From positions 1 to 61,469 of the forward strand of contig JASLDW010000058.1 in assembly GCA_030151365.1 (NCBI GenBank): a stretch of DNA of 61,469 bases, in the 5' to 3' direction. A model generated the notes under the pieces. The model was not told the origin of the DNA. It was given only the letters and a program-made list of their open reading frames with translations, and did no database searches. The DNA is from Lysobacter sp. GTDB lineage: Bacteria; Pseudomonadota; Gammaproteobacteria; Xanthomonadales; Xanthomonadaceae. The position numbers and the translations under genes are program-made. Positions 52,050 to 60,381 of this stretch are shown piece after piece (positions within the stretch are counted from its first letter, which is position 1; each line of letters opens with the position of its first letter).

Positions 52050-53021
52050 ATGAAGAAGCAAGCAGCACTGCGGCTGGTCAGCACGAAGTCGCTTGACCGC
52101 GCGCAATGGTCGGAGGTACGCAGGGGCGGGATAGGCAGCTCGGATGCTGCGGCTGCAGTTGGCCTCAACCCCTACCAAAGCCAGCCCGAACTGTGGATGG
52201 AGAAAACGGGGCGCGCGGAGCCGGCGTCGAATGATCCTGATATGGATTCGCCGATGTACTGGGGCACTTTACTGGAACCCTTTGTCGCATCGGCCTATGC
52301 CCAGAAGACAGGAAACCGGGTGCGGCGTGTCAATGCCGTCCTCCAGCATCCGACGTTCCCGTACATGCTGGCCAACATTGACCGTGAAGTTGTCGGCAAT
52401 CGCGACGTCCAGGTTCTGGAGTGCAAGACGGCCGGCGAGTTCGGTTCACGCCTCTGGCGCAACGGCGTCCCGGAATACGTCGAGATCCAGGTCCAGCACC
52501 AATTGGCAGTGACTGGGCAAGAGGCCGCTGATGTCGCGGTGCTCCTGTGTGGTCAAAAGCTGGAAATCTTTCGGATCCATCGCGACGAAGAAGTGATCGC
52601 CAAGCTTGCGGTGCTGGAAGCGCGGTTCTGGGACTACGTAGAACGTGATGTGGCCCCGCCTGCCGATGGCTCGGAATCGGCAGATCGCGCATTGAGGTTG
52701 TTGTTCCCAGGTGGTGGCACGACCCTGGACTTCTCCGAGAACCGTCAGCTCTCCCAGGCTTTTGCCGATCTCGTGGCGCTCAAGGATGAAGTGGAATCGA
52801 AGCGCCGTGAGGCCGAACGCCTCAAACAGTCGCTTCAGCAGGCCATGGGCGATGCCTCGCGCGCTGTCTTCGCGACGGGTGAGGTGACGTTCAAGCGATC
52901 GAAGGATGGCATCCAGCTCGATGCGAAGCGCCTGACCCAGGAACACCCCGCGCTGGTCGCGCGTTACACCGTGGCTCGCCCTGGATCGCGTCGGTTCGTG
53001 ATCGTTGGCGAAGCCGCCTGA
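52050..53021 (+). CDS. YqaJ-type viral recombinase/exonuclease
   Basis: A 323-residue nuclease of the lambda exonuclease/YqaJ family. GIGSSDAAAAVGLNPYQSQPELWMEKTG is the family's N-terminal signature, GTLLEPFVASAYAQKTG gives the Glu, and NIDREVVGNRDVQVLECKTA carries the Asp and the Glu-X-Lys of the active site, followed by YVEIQVQHQLAVTG. It should degrade one strand of dsDNA to supply ssDNA for annealing or RecA. No separate annealase (Bet/RecT/Erf) is recognisable beside it. C-terminal 100 residues are coiled-coil-like. ATG 52050 follows GGAGGG. Confidence 0.92.
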   Translation: MKKQAALRLVSTKSLDRAQWSEVRRGGIGSSDAAAAVGLNPYQSQPELWMEKTGRAEPASNDPDMDSPMYWGTLLEPFVASAYAQKTGNRVRRVNAVLQHPTFPYMLANIDREVVGNRDVQVLECKTAGEFGSRLWRNGVPEYVEIQVQHQLAVTGQEAADVAVLLCGQKLEIFRIHRDEEVIAKLAVLEARFWDYVERDVAPPADGSESADRALRLLFPGGGTTLDFSENRQLSQAFADLVALKDEVESKRREAERLKQSLQQAMGDASRAVFATGEVTFKRSKDGIQLDAKRLTQEHPALVARYTVARPGSRRFVIVGEAA

Positions 53022-53036
53022 CTCTCGGAGACTCCC

Positions 53037-53927
53037 ATGTTGAAAGGTTTGGCAATTACCCCGCCCGTGATCGGGCGGATCTCGATTGGCCGCGTCGTTG
53101 AACGCAACGGCAAGCGGCTCCCGGAAAAGGATGACCAGTTTTCCCTGACCACCCAGGTTCAAAATCGGGAGGGATGGGTACTGCACCCCATGGATGGGGA
53201 TCTCCGCCGGGAGGCGGGTGGCAAACTGCGATCGATCCCGGTGCGGTTGCTGTTCAACGATCCGGATCTCAACCTGCGGGCTAGCTACACCCTGTTCGAC
53301 CGCACAACGGGCCGACCGGCCTGTGTCGGCAATGGCGAGACCTGCAGGCGTTCGGTCAATGCCGGCGTCGAAACTCTTCCATGCGTCGGAGCGGATGCCT
53401 GCCAGTTTGCCGAAGGCCAATGCAAGGCCTATGGCCGCTTCAACGTGGTAATCGGCGATGGGGACGAAGATGCCCTCGGCACCTTCGTGCTGCGGACGAC
53501 GTCGTTCAACACCATCCGAACGCTATCGGCACGGCTGCAGTACTTCAAGGCGGTGTCCGGGGATCGGTTGGCCTGCATGCCATTGGAGCTCAAGCTGCGC
53601 GGCAAGTCCACGACCATGAGCTATCGGGCGGCAATCTACTACGTCGACCTGGTCGTGCGTCCCGGCATGACGGTGGAGCAAGCAGTCACCCACGCCCGAG
53701 AACTGGATGAGCAGAGAAAGGCCAGTGGGTTCGACCAGGCGGCTCTGGATGAGGCGGCGCGCCAAGGGTTCGCCAACGGGGCATTCGAAGAACTGGAAGA
53801 AGACGTTCCGGCGGTGGTCGAGGAGTTCTTCCCGGACAAAGAGGCGGATCTATCGGCGAAAGCCGACACGGCGGGCGTCAAGGCCTTGAGTGGACGCCTG
53901 CAGGAAAAGGTCGCCCAGCAGGGCTAA
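53037..53927 (+). CDS. Mobile-element protein of the recombination-directionality-factor/hydrolase group
   Basis: A 296-residue protein found next to YqaJ nucleases in Xanthomonad and Pseudomonas elements, often annotated as hydrolase or metal-binding protein, and in phages as recombination directionality factor. Five Cys (96, 103, 116, 122, 129) in ACVGNGETC...PCVGADACQFAEGQC suggest a metal site. The C-terminus is acidic (FEELEEDVPAVVEEFF). ATG 53037 follows GGAG at 7 bases, 15 bases after yqaJ. Family assignment is moderate; function unproven. Confidence 0.7.
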   Translation: MLKGLAITPPVIGRISIGRVVERNGKRLPEKDDQFSLTTQVQNREGWVLHPMDGDLRREAGGKLRSIPVRLLFNDPDLNLRASYTLFDRTTGRPACVGNGETCRRSVNAGVETLPCVGADACQFAEGQCKAYGRFNVVIGDGDEDALGTFVLRTTSFNTIRTLSARLQYFKAVSGDRLACMPLELKLRGKSTTMSYRAAIYYVDLVVRPGMTVEQAVTHARELDEQRKASGFDQAALDEAARQGFANGAFEELEEDVPAVVEEFFPDKEADLSAKADTAGVKALSGRLQEKVAQQG

Positions 53928-53953
53928 ACACGAAAACAGAGAGGGGAACAACA

Positions 53954-54076
53954 ATGTTTCGGGTAATCGGTGGAGGAGTGGTTTGCGGGCTTGCGTTGTA
54001 TGGGCTGGTCAAGCTCGTGGATAAGCAAATTCAGCTTTACAAGGCGCTGCAGGATAAAAAAACAACGCCCGGTTGA
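53954..54076 (+). CDS. Very small membrane protein
   Basis: A 40-residue frame beginning MFRVIGGGVVCGLALYGLVK, with one hydrophobic helix and a Lys-rich tail. AGAGGGG is 6 to 8 bases before the ATG, which is the main reason to call it. The next gene's ribosome site starts right after its stop. Confidence 0.55.
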   Translation: MFRVIGGGVVCGLALYGLVKLVDKQIQLYKALQDKKTTPG

Positions 54077-54093
54077 ATTGGAGGGCCAATGAC

Positions 54094-54591
54094 ATGCCGA
54101 GACCAATGTCAGGTACGTTGGATGAACTGCGGAGTCAGCTGTCAATCGCGCTTATCAGGAGCTTGATGTTGCGCGTTGAGATCAACAACGCATCGATGGC
54201 TGCCAAGTGGGATCGACAAGGCACGGGCAGCGCCCGATGGTTTGAAAGGGCGTTGATGTGGCGGCAGGGGCTATCGGCCGAAGGTCAATTCAGGGAGCTC
54301 AAGACGTACGTAAGCGAATACGTCTCGGATCTGAAGCCAAGGCTTTCCGAAGCGAACACTTATCTGACGCAACTCGGGTTGAAGCGCGTCATGGCGGGCG
54401 GAGATTTTGGATTGTCGCACTGTTCGCTGAGTCGGAGCGCGAGCGGTGACAGCCAGGCCCAGAGCCTGGAGCAGGCATACCTGCGGCTGCTCGATTGCCT
54501 CGACGCGATTGACAACGAGTGCGAGCTGGCGATCCGGCGATTGGCCGGCTCGAAGGGAGGAGATCACGACAGTGAGGTTCTGCCTGCCTAG
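54094..54591 (+). CDS. Hypothetical helical protein
   Basis: 165 residues, ATG 54094 after GGAGGG. Mostly helical, beginning MPRPMSGTLDELRSQLSIAL, no recognised domain. It belongs to the same cluster as the YqaJ and RadC genes. Confidence 0.6.
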   Translation: MPRPMSGTLDELRSQLSIALIRSLMLRVEINNASMAAKWDRQGTGSARWFERALMWRQGLSAEGQFRELKTYVSEYVSDLKPRLSEANTYLTQLGLKRVMAGGDFGLSHCSLSRSASGDSQAQSLEQAYLRLLDCLDAIDNECELAIRRLAGSKGGDHDSEVLPA

Positions 54592-54640
54592 AAGCGTGAC
54601 ACGACCGGCGGTGCACACCAGCTGTACTTACCTGACGCAG

Positions 54641-54658
54641 GGGGCGCGGAAGCGCCCC
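54641..54658. terminator. Hairpin before the radC-like gene
   Basis: Stem GGGGCGC / GCGCCCC, 7 bp, with a ggaa loop, followed by TCTTCG. It lies 37 bases before the RadC-like start and could act as a weak terminator or RNA processing stop. Confidence 0.6.
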
Positions 54659-54695
54659 TCTTCGTGTTTCAACACAACACAGACAGGGCAGACAA

Positions 54696-55193
54696 ATGAT
54701 CACATCGAAAGACACTGCGCTCTACGTCCGGGATCCAGGTAGGCGCTACAGGATGGCCACGCCTGACCAGGTCATCGAAGCCGCACGTTCTATTGCCGGC
54801 GATCGAACTAAGAGAGGGACAGCCTTTGGGAATCCAACCGTCGCCCGGGACTTCTTCCTGGACAAGATGGCGGCCCTCGAACGAGAGGTATTCGCCGTCG
54901 CCTTTCTCGACACCAGACATCGACTCATTGCGTACGAAGAACTCTTCTTCGGTTCCATCGATGGTGCGGAAGTCCATCCGCGCGTGGTCGTGCGCCAAGC
55001 GATGCTGCACAACGCGGCTGCGACGATCGTGGCCCATAACCACCCTTCAGGTGTCGTGGAGCCATCGGCTGCCGACCGGGCATTGACAGTGCGCTTGAAG
55101 CAGGCGCTCGCCTTGGTTGAAGTCAGGCTTCTGGACCACGTGGTGGTCGGCGGACACCAGACGCTCTCGATGGCAGAGCGCGGGTGCGTATAG
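54696..55193 (+). CDS. RadC-family JAB domain protein
   Basis: A 165-residue JAB-type protein. The motif AAATIVAHNHPSGVVEPSAADRAL holds the metal-binding His, His and Asp; upstream FAVAFLDTRHRLIAYEELFFGSID gives the Glu. Without the N-terminal helix-hairpin-helix of chromosomal RadC it is the short form common on ICEs and phages, whose function is uncertain. ATG 54696 lacks a strong ribosome site. Confidence 0.88.
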   Translation: MITSKDTALYVRDPGRRYRMATPDQVIEAARSIAGDRTKRGTAFGNPTVARDFFLDKMAALEREVFAVAFLDTRHRLIAYEELFFGSIDGAEVHPRVVVRQAMLHNAAATIVAHNHPSGVVEPSAADRALTVRLKQALALVEVRLLDHVVVGGHQTLSMAERGCV

Positions 55194-55202
55194 GGTAGGC
55201 TT

Positions 55203-55242
55203 GGCCGAGGCGACGTTGGTCGCCCCGGCCTCTCTTTTTTTT
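55203..55242 (+). terminator. Strong terminator after the radC-like gene
   Basis: An almost fully paired stem GGCCGAGGCGAC / GTCGCCCCGGCC around GTTG, followed by TCTC and eight T residues. It ends the rightward cluster just before the convergent DUF3987-like gene. Confidence 0.9.
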
Positions 55243-55244
55243 GG

Positions 55245-56624
55245 CTAGATGCACTGTCCGATGTACCCGTAAGGCATCGAAGGTCCAATCTGCGGGGGTG
55301 TCGAGACGCCGGGGCTGCCAGTGCCGTGGAAGAACGGCGGCAGAAACACGATGTTCCGGTCCTCCATGACATAGAGCAGGCCGGAGGCCGCAAAGTGTTC
55401 GATTAGAAACTCGAACTTGTGCCGCGTCAGGCCTGACACCTGCCGAGCCTTCCGCATCGGGAGTTGCGCGCAACGCATCTGGCCAAGATAGGACAGGAGA
55501 AACTGGTGCGCGGCGCGTGCTTCTTCGATACGACGGTCAACGACCTTGGATTTCGGTCGAGTTGCAAACTCGAGCATTTTCCGGACCTTGTAAGACTCGC
55601 AGAGGGTCCATTCGACGACTTGCCATGCCAATTCAAGGGTCTGCGCCGGGATCGGTGGAAACGGGTCGTCCATGTCGCCGCCAGTAAGCAGACGATCAAT
55701 GGCCGTCATGAGGGCATGAATAGCCGACGCGAATCGCCACGCCTTCTCTGCAACGCGTGGCGCCGGTTCATTGCGGAAGCGGGCATCCGCACGCGACTGA
55801 ATCTGGTCCCACAGCGTCGGCCCCGCAGCGTCGAACGGCAGGATCTCCCGCGAGTAGTTCCCGGCATGCCTGCGACGCTGGCCGCGCATGAGCAGCGCCA
55901 GTTCGGCTTCCTGCAGGAGCGTCAGGGCCGGTGTCGGAATTTCCATGGCACGGCGGAAGGAGGAGGCCTCAGCCACCGCAAACACCATCCGATCATGGAG
56001 GCCGATCGTGTATTCCGATGCGCCGCGACGGCGCAGGTGATCCAGATAGACGTCACGCTGGGCCATCAGGCAAATCGCCAAAGTGGGGTTCAACGCCAGC
56101 AGGCGTCGCCTGGACGCAAGGCGCTTGCTCATCTTGCCGGGTGAATCAAAGAACTGATTCAGGCGGCTGCCATCGCGCATGACGTCTCCCTTGAGGAAGG
56201 CTTCGGCATCAAGATCGATCAGGGCGATTTGGTTCGACTCACCTTCGAGGGCCTCGTAGACGGCCGGAAGGGATGCTTCGTTGATCACGATATCGGACAG
56301 GCCATTGGCAGGGCCGCTTGCATCGCCAGATGAAAGGTTGGCCAGGTACGTGTCGAAGTCGGAAATTGCCTTGAACAGCAAGTTATAGGCGCGTCCCTTT
56401 CCGGATTGTTTGTCAGCGATGCCCATGCAAAAGATCTGGGTAGACATCACCGTGTTGTCGGTGGGTGCCATCACTGCGAAGTCGCGCACCGAAATGGTCA
56501 TGGAGGACAGTGCCAACAGCATCACGATCTCGGGCGGTGCGCCCGTGACTGTGCAGGTTTCGTGCAGCGCGTTGCCAATCGCTGCAGGCAGGGCGTTGAA
56601 AGGTGGAGCAGTCTGGTACAACAT
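55245..56624 (-). CDS. DUF3987/YfjI-like protein, atypical P-loop
   Basis: A 459-residue protein resembling the DUF3987 (YfjI) ATPases of mobile elements in its opening (APPFNALPAAIGNALHETC) and in LNPTLAICLMAQRDVYLDHL. The usual Walker A is replaced by DKQSGKGRAYN, which does not fit GxxxxGK[ST], and VMLLALSSMTISVRDF precedes it, so ATP hydrolysis is doubtful. The C-terminal 150 residues hold a predicted winged-helix-like segment (AARKA-type KARQVSGLTRHKFEFLIEHF). ATG 56624 follows AGGAATC. It is convergent with the RadC-like gene. Confidence 0.65.
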   Translation of the reverse strand: MLYQTAPPFNALPAAIGNALHETCTVTGAPPEIVMLLALSSMTISVRDFAVMAPTDNTVMSTQIFCMGIADKQSGKGRAYNLLFKAISDFDTYLANLSSGDASGPANGLSDIVINEASLPAVYEALEGESNQIALIDLDAEAFLKGDVMRDGSRLNQFFDSPGKMSKRLASRRRLLALNPTLAICLMAQRDVYLDHLRRRGASEYTIGLHDRMVFAVAEASSFRRAMEIPTPALTLLQEAELALLMRGQRRRHAGNYSREILPFDAAGPTLWDQIQSRADARFRNEPAPRVAEKAWRFASAIHALMTAIDRLLTGGDMDDPFPPIPAQTLELAWQVVEWTLCESYKVRKMLEFATRPKSKVVDRRIEEARAAHQFLLSYLGQMRCAQLPMRKARQVSGLTRHKFEFLIEHFAASGLLYVMEDRNIVFLPPFFHGTGSPGVSTPPQIGPSMPYGYIGQCI

Positions 56625-57223
56625 GATTCCTCGCTTCTGTATAAGTCGACAGGGCGACGCGGTGCAATGCGGTCGCGATGCCAGTGTCGCGCGCGACGCG
56701 AATCTCGTGTGCGCAAAAAAGCGCCACTATCAGGACAATTTCTGCCTACTTTTGTCCGAACGCAATCTGACACGCCTGCTTGCGAGGGCATCGAAATTTT
56801 TTATCGGCTGCCGAGTTGGCCCAAGCCACTGAATTCAGTGGGAAGAGAACAACTGTTGCTTTTTTTCTTCAAAAACGGTGAATTTCTAGATCGACAATCG
56901 CGTGTTTCCGGGGCACCTTTTCCATAAGGCAGCGCAATGACGGAGGGCGATGAGGAACCACAGACTTGAAGCAGCAGTGTCAACCGAATGTGCCAGCAAC
57001 GCTGATTGCTGCACTAATTACTTCAATCAATATGACGGTAACTCGACACTCGATCTGAATGTCGCAAATTGGCAATTTTCCCCATCAAACTGGTGTTTTT
57101 TTCTTTGTCGCCGGTCTTGTACGCAGGGATGAATTCCGGTATGTGCCTATAAGCTTTTATGAGGAGCTTTGGAGGCATTCGGATTGACGCAGTCGATGTC
57201 GTCATCAGACATGAGAATAGCTG
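56625..57223. other. A+T-rich control region between two divergent mobile-element genes
   Basis: About 600 bases without a supported gene, clearly richer in A+T than the neighbours. It contains a perfect 14-bp palindrome, CACTGAATTCAGTG, at 56827-56840, an inverted repeat GGACAA (56734) / TTGTCC (56754), and several T-runs (around 56860 and 57100). As it lies between the DUF3987-like gene and a Rep-like gene, it is a plausible origin or control site; no iterons are apparent. Confidence 0.55.
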
Positions 57224-58438
57224 ATGAAATCGAAAGGAAGCAATGGCAGGCGCTTGACGCTTGCGGAGAACGATACCCTGACGCGAATCCTGCTTCGCAA
57301 TGCCGACGGGACTACCAAAATGCGCTACGAACTGGGGCTGAACCGTCGAATGCATACCTTCTTCAATTTCATGGAGGAGGCCATCCAGAACGTCGCGAAA
57401 GGCGAAGAGGTGCCGTGGACGGAGCATATCGTTCGCGGAAAGGTCGTCTATCGACTCACTCCCGTTGGTCAGGCGTTCTGGCGTTCGGTCGTCCATGCCG
57501 ATCCCGACCTTGTGGACATGTGCGAGGGACGGCGCCTGAACCCCTGGTTGCGCCTGGCTGTCCATTTGGCACGAAAGTGGGGGTCTCGCCTGCGTGGATA
57601 CGATGACCCTGGAGCGCTTCAGCTCCCCGAGCTGCGCACGCTCATGGCGCGCCTGTTCCGCCTGGTCAGGAAGGTAGTGACCGGGAAGAAGTTCCAGGAC
57701 GAGCTCAAGGCCCTGACGCGCGTTGCCCGCGACATGTACGTCAGCTGTGCAGGATTGGCGCTGGATGTCATGAAGGTGCATTCGCGTGTTCTGAGCATGC
57801 GTATCGACCTGTACTTCGAGGGAGACGCGAAGCTGATCAGCGAATCCGAGGCTGCCCGGAAAGCCATTGACAAGTTCGTCGACAGCCTCGGGAAAGGCAG
57901 GATCATCGATGACGTGCTCGCCTACATCGTGGTTCGCGAGGATGGTCTAGACCGCTGTATCCATTTTCACGTGTGGATCGTGACGGATGGTCACAAGCAT
58001 CGCGATGGCTACCACCTGACCCAGAAGCTCGGGGAGTACTGGATGGACAAGTGCATCGGATCCCCCGTGCTCGGCGACACCAAGAACTGCTGGGAACGTC
58101 GTGCGGAATACGAAAACAATGGCCTCGGCCTCGTCGCCCCGAATGACGAAGCCATGTTGCGGGGTGTCCGGGACTTGCTGGCGTACATGTGCAAGCGCGG
58201 GAAGATGCCGCACCTGTATGTGAAGAAGGGGATGGGCCGCAACCTGCGCAAGAGCCAGCCGCCCCGCCTTGGGCCAGGCAAGGCCAAGCGAGGGGCACCC
58301 AGGAAGGCCGGAAACGACGTGTCGCTCGCGCGCAGCATCCTCTTGGGCGACCTGGCGGCGAAGAACCACATGCGCCGGGAGGAAAACCAGCAGGCACCGG
58401 CATCGACGGCGAACCAGGTCGGAGCGAATACGGCTTAG
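57224..58438 (+). CDS. YfjJ/inovirus Gp2-like replication protein
   Basis: A 404-residue protein like the C-terminal YagK/YfjJ domain and inovirus Gp2 family. The central CIHFHVWIVTDGHKHRDGYHL has a His-X-His core resembling a HUH nuclease, followed by GEYWMDKC and a large C-terminal basic tail (KSQPPRLGPGKAKRGAPRKA). The position beside an A+T-rich region fits a replication initiator, an inference. There is no clear Tyr motif beyond LGEYW. Confidence 0.75.
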   Translation: MKSKGSNGRRLTLAENDTLTRILLRNADGTTKMRYELGLNRRMHTFFNFMEEAIQNVAKGEEVPWTEHIVRGKVVYRLTPVGQAFWRSVVHADPDLVDMCEGRRLNPWLRLAVHLARKWGSRLRGYDDPGALQLPELRTLMARLFRLVRKVVTGKKFQDELKALTRVARDMYVSCAGLALDVMKVHSRVLSMRIDLYFEGDAKLISESEAARKAIDKFVDSLGKGRIIDDVLAYIVVREDGLDRCIHFHVWIVTDGHKHRDGYHLTQKLGEYWMDKCIGSPVLGDTKNCWERRAEYENNGLGLVAPNDEAMLRGVRDLLAYMCKRGKMPHLYVKKGMGRNLRKSQPPRLGPGKAKRGAPRKAGNDVSLARSILLGDLAAKNHMRREENQQAPASTANQVGANTA

Positions 58439-58452
58439 TGCCGGGGATTGGG

Positions 58453-58479
58453 ATGGGCAGCCATGGCGAGGCTGCCCAT
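58453..58479 (+). terminator. Possible terminator after the Rep-like gene
   Basis: Perfect 10-bp stem ATGGGCAGCC / GGCTGCCCAT with a 7-base loop, followed by TTCATT. It lies 15 bases after the stop. The 148 bases beyond it hold no gene; TAAAAT at 58594-58599 may be the -10 box of hsdM. Confidence 0.6.
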
Positions 58480-58626
58480 TTCATTGGGCAGGGGCAGGGC
58501 CCAGGTCGGATAGCCGGTCCGTTCGACCTGTCGTTGCCGGTCGGATTCCTGATCGCCGTCTTGTGGAATCTCAGTTGCTGCGCCGGCTGCCGCTAAAATC
58601 GGGTCGGGGTAATCCGAAGGGCCGCA

Positions 58627-60381
58627 ATGAACCAAGCTTCGCTTTCCGCCTTCATCTGGTCGGTCGCCGACCTGCTCAGGGGCAATTTCAAGCAATCCGA
58701 ATACGGCAAGGTGATCCTGCCGTTCACAGTGCTACGCCGCCTGGACTGCGTGCTCGCGCCAACCAAGGCCAAGGTGCTGGCCGAGTACGAAGCCAAGACC
58801 AAGGCCGGAGTGAACCCGGATCCGTTCCTGCAGCGCATCGTCGGCGAGGCGCGCTTCTACAACACCTCCCCGCTGGACCTGAAGGCCGCGCTGGGCGATC
58901 CAGCCCACCTGCGCCAGAACCTCTATGCCTACCTCAACGCCTTCAGTCCGTCCGCCAAGGACATCTTCGACCGCTTCGAATTCGCCACCCAGATCGACAA
59001 GCTGGACAAGGCCGATCTGCTGTACCTGGTCACGGAGAAGTTTGCCAGCGTCGACCTGCACCCGCAGCGCGTGGACAACGCGACCATGGGGCACATGTTC
59101 GAGGAGTTGATCCGCAAGTTCGCCGAACTGTCCAACGAAACCGCTGGTGAGCACTTCACCCCGCGCGAAGTCATCAAGTTGATGGTCAGCCTGATCTTCA
59201 TCGAAGACGACGAGGTTCTGACGCCGGGCAAGGCCGTGGTGCGCACTCTGTACGATCCCACCGCCGGCACCGGCGGCATGTTGAGTGTCGGTGCGGAATA
59301 CCTGGCCGAACATAACCCGGCTGCGCGTCTGACACTGTTCGGGCAGGAGCTCAACGACGAGTCTTACGCGATCTGCAAGGCTGACATGCTGATCCGCGGC
59401 CAGGACGTGCAGAACATCGTGCCGGGCAACACACTGAGCGACGACGGCCACGCGGGTCGCCACTTCGACTACATGCTCTCCAACCCACCGTTCGGAGTGG
59501 AGTGGAAGAAGGTCGAGAAGCAGGTCCGCACGGAACACGAGGGCAAGGGCTTTGCTGGGCGCTTCGGCCCCGGCCTGCCACGCGTCAGCGATGGCTCGAT
59601 GCTGTTTCTGCTGCACCTGGTCAGCAAGATGGCCCCGGTCGTCAACGGGGAAGGCGGCAGCCGCTTCGGTATCGTGCTCAACGGAAGTCCCCTTTTCACC
59701 GGCGGGGCGGGGAGCGGCGAAAGCGAGATTCGCCGCTACCTGCTGGAGAACGATCTGGTCGAGGCCATTATTGGCTTGCCCATCGACATGTTCTACAACA
59801 CCGGCATTGCCACCTATGTGTGGATTGTCAGTAACAAGAAACCGAAGGCGCGCAAGGGCAAGCTGCAGCTGATCGATGCTTCCGGCTTCTGGCAGAAGAT
59901 GCGCAAGAGTCTGGGCAGCAAGCGCAAGGAACTCAGCGACGCGCACATTGCTCGGATTACAAAGCTGTTCGGTGATTTCGTCGAAGCCGAAGAAGACGGC
60001 AAGCCCATCAGCCGCATTTTCAAGAACGAGGACTTTGGCTACACCACCATCACCGTGGAGCGCCCGCTACGCGATGAGGCCGGCAAGGTCGTGGTGTTCG
60101 AGAAGGGCAAGCAGAAAGGAAAGCCGCAGCCGGATTCTAGCCTGCGCGATACCGAGAACGTGCCACTGGGGCAGGATATCCGCGCGTATTTCGAGCGCGA
60201 GGTGTTGCCGCATGCGCGCGGTGCGTGGATTGACGAGGCCAAGAATAAGGTTGGATACGAGATTCCGTTCAACCGGCACTTCTACGTGTTCCAGCCGCCG
60301 CGCGCGCTGGAGACCATCGACGCGGAGTTGCGCGAGGTAGCGGGCAACATCATGCGGATGCTGACGGAGTTGGGCGCGTGA
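58627..60381 (+). CDS. hsdM: Type I restriction-modification system DNA methyltransferase subunit
   Basis: A 584-residue adenine-N6 methyltransferase. The N-terminal helical HsdM_N domain (1-165) begins SAFIWSVADLLRGNFKQSEYGKVILPFTVLRRLD. The catalytic domain has motif HFTPREVIKLMV, AdoMet-binding DPTAGTGGM (motif I) and NPPF (motif IV), then GSMLFLLHLVSKM and VWIVSNKKP. Length is somewhat above the family average. The stop overlaps the hsdS start by 4 bases (GTGA), so the two subunits are translationally coupled. HsdR is not in the window. Confidence 0.96.
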   Translation: MNQASLSAFIWSVADLLRGNFKQSEYGKVILPFTVLRRLDCVLAPTKAKVLAEYEAKTKAGVNPDPFLQRIVGEARFYNTSPLDLKAALGDPAHLRQNLYAYLNAFSPSAKDIFDRFEFATQIDKLDKADLLYLVTEKFASVDLHPQRVDNATMGHMFEELIRKFAELSNETAGEHFTPREVIKLMVSLIFIEDDEVLTPGKAVVRTLYDPTAGTGGMLSVGAEYLAEHNPAARLTLFGQELNDESYAICKADMLIRGQDVQNIVPGNTLSDDGHAGRHFDYMLSNPPFGVEWKKVEKQVRTEHEGKGFAGRFGPGLPRVSDGSMLFLLHLVSKMAPVVNGEGGSRFGIVLNGSPLFTGGAGSGESEIRRYLLENDLVEAIIGLPIDMFYNTGIATYVWIVSNKKPKARKGKLQLIDASGFWQKMRKSLGSKRKELSDAHIARITKLFGDFVEAEEDGKPISRIFKNEDFGYTTITVERPLRDEAGKVVVFEKGKQKGKPQPDSSLRDTENVPLGQDIRAYFEREVLPHARGAWIDEAKNKVGYEIPFNRHFYVFQPPRALETIDAELREVAGNIMRMLTELGA

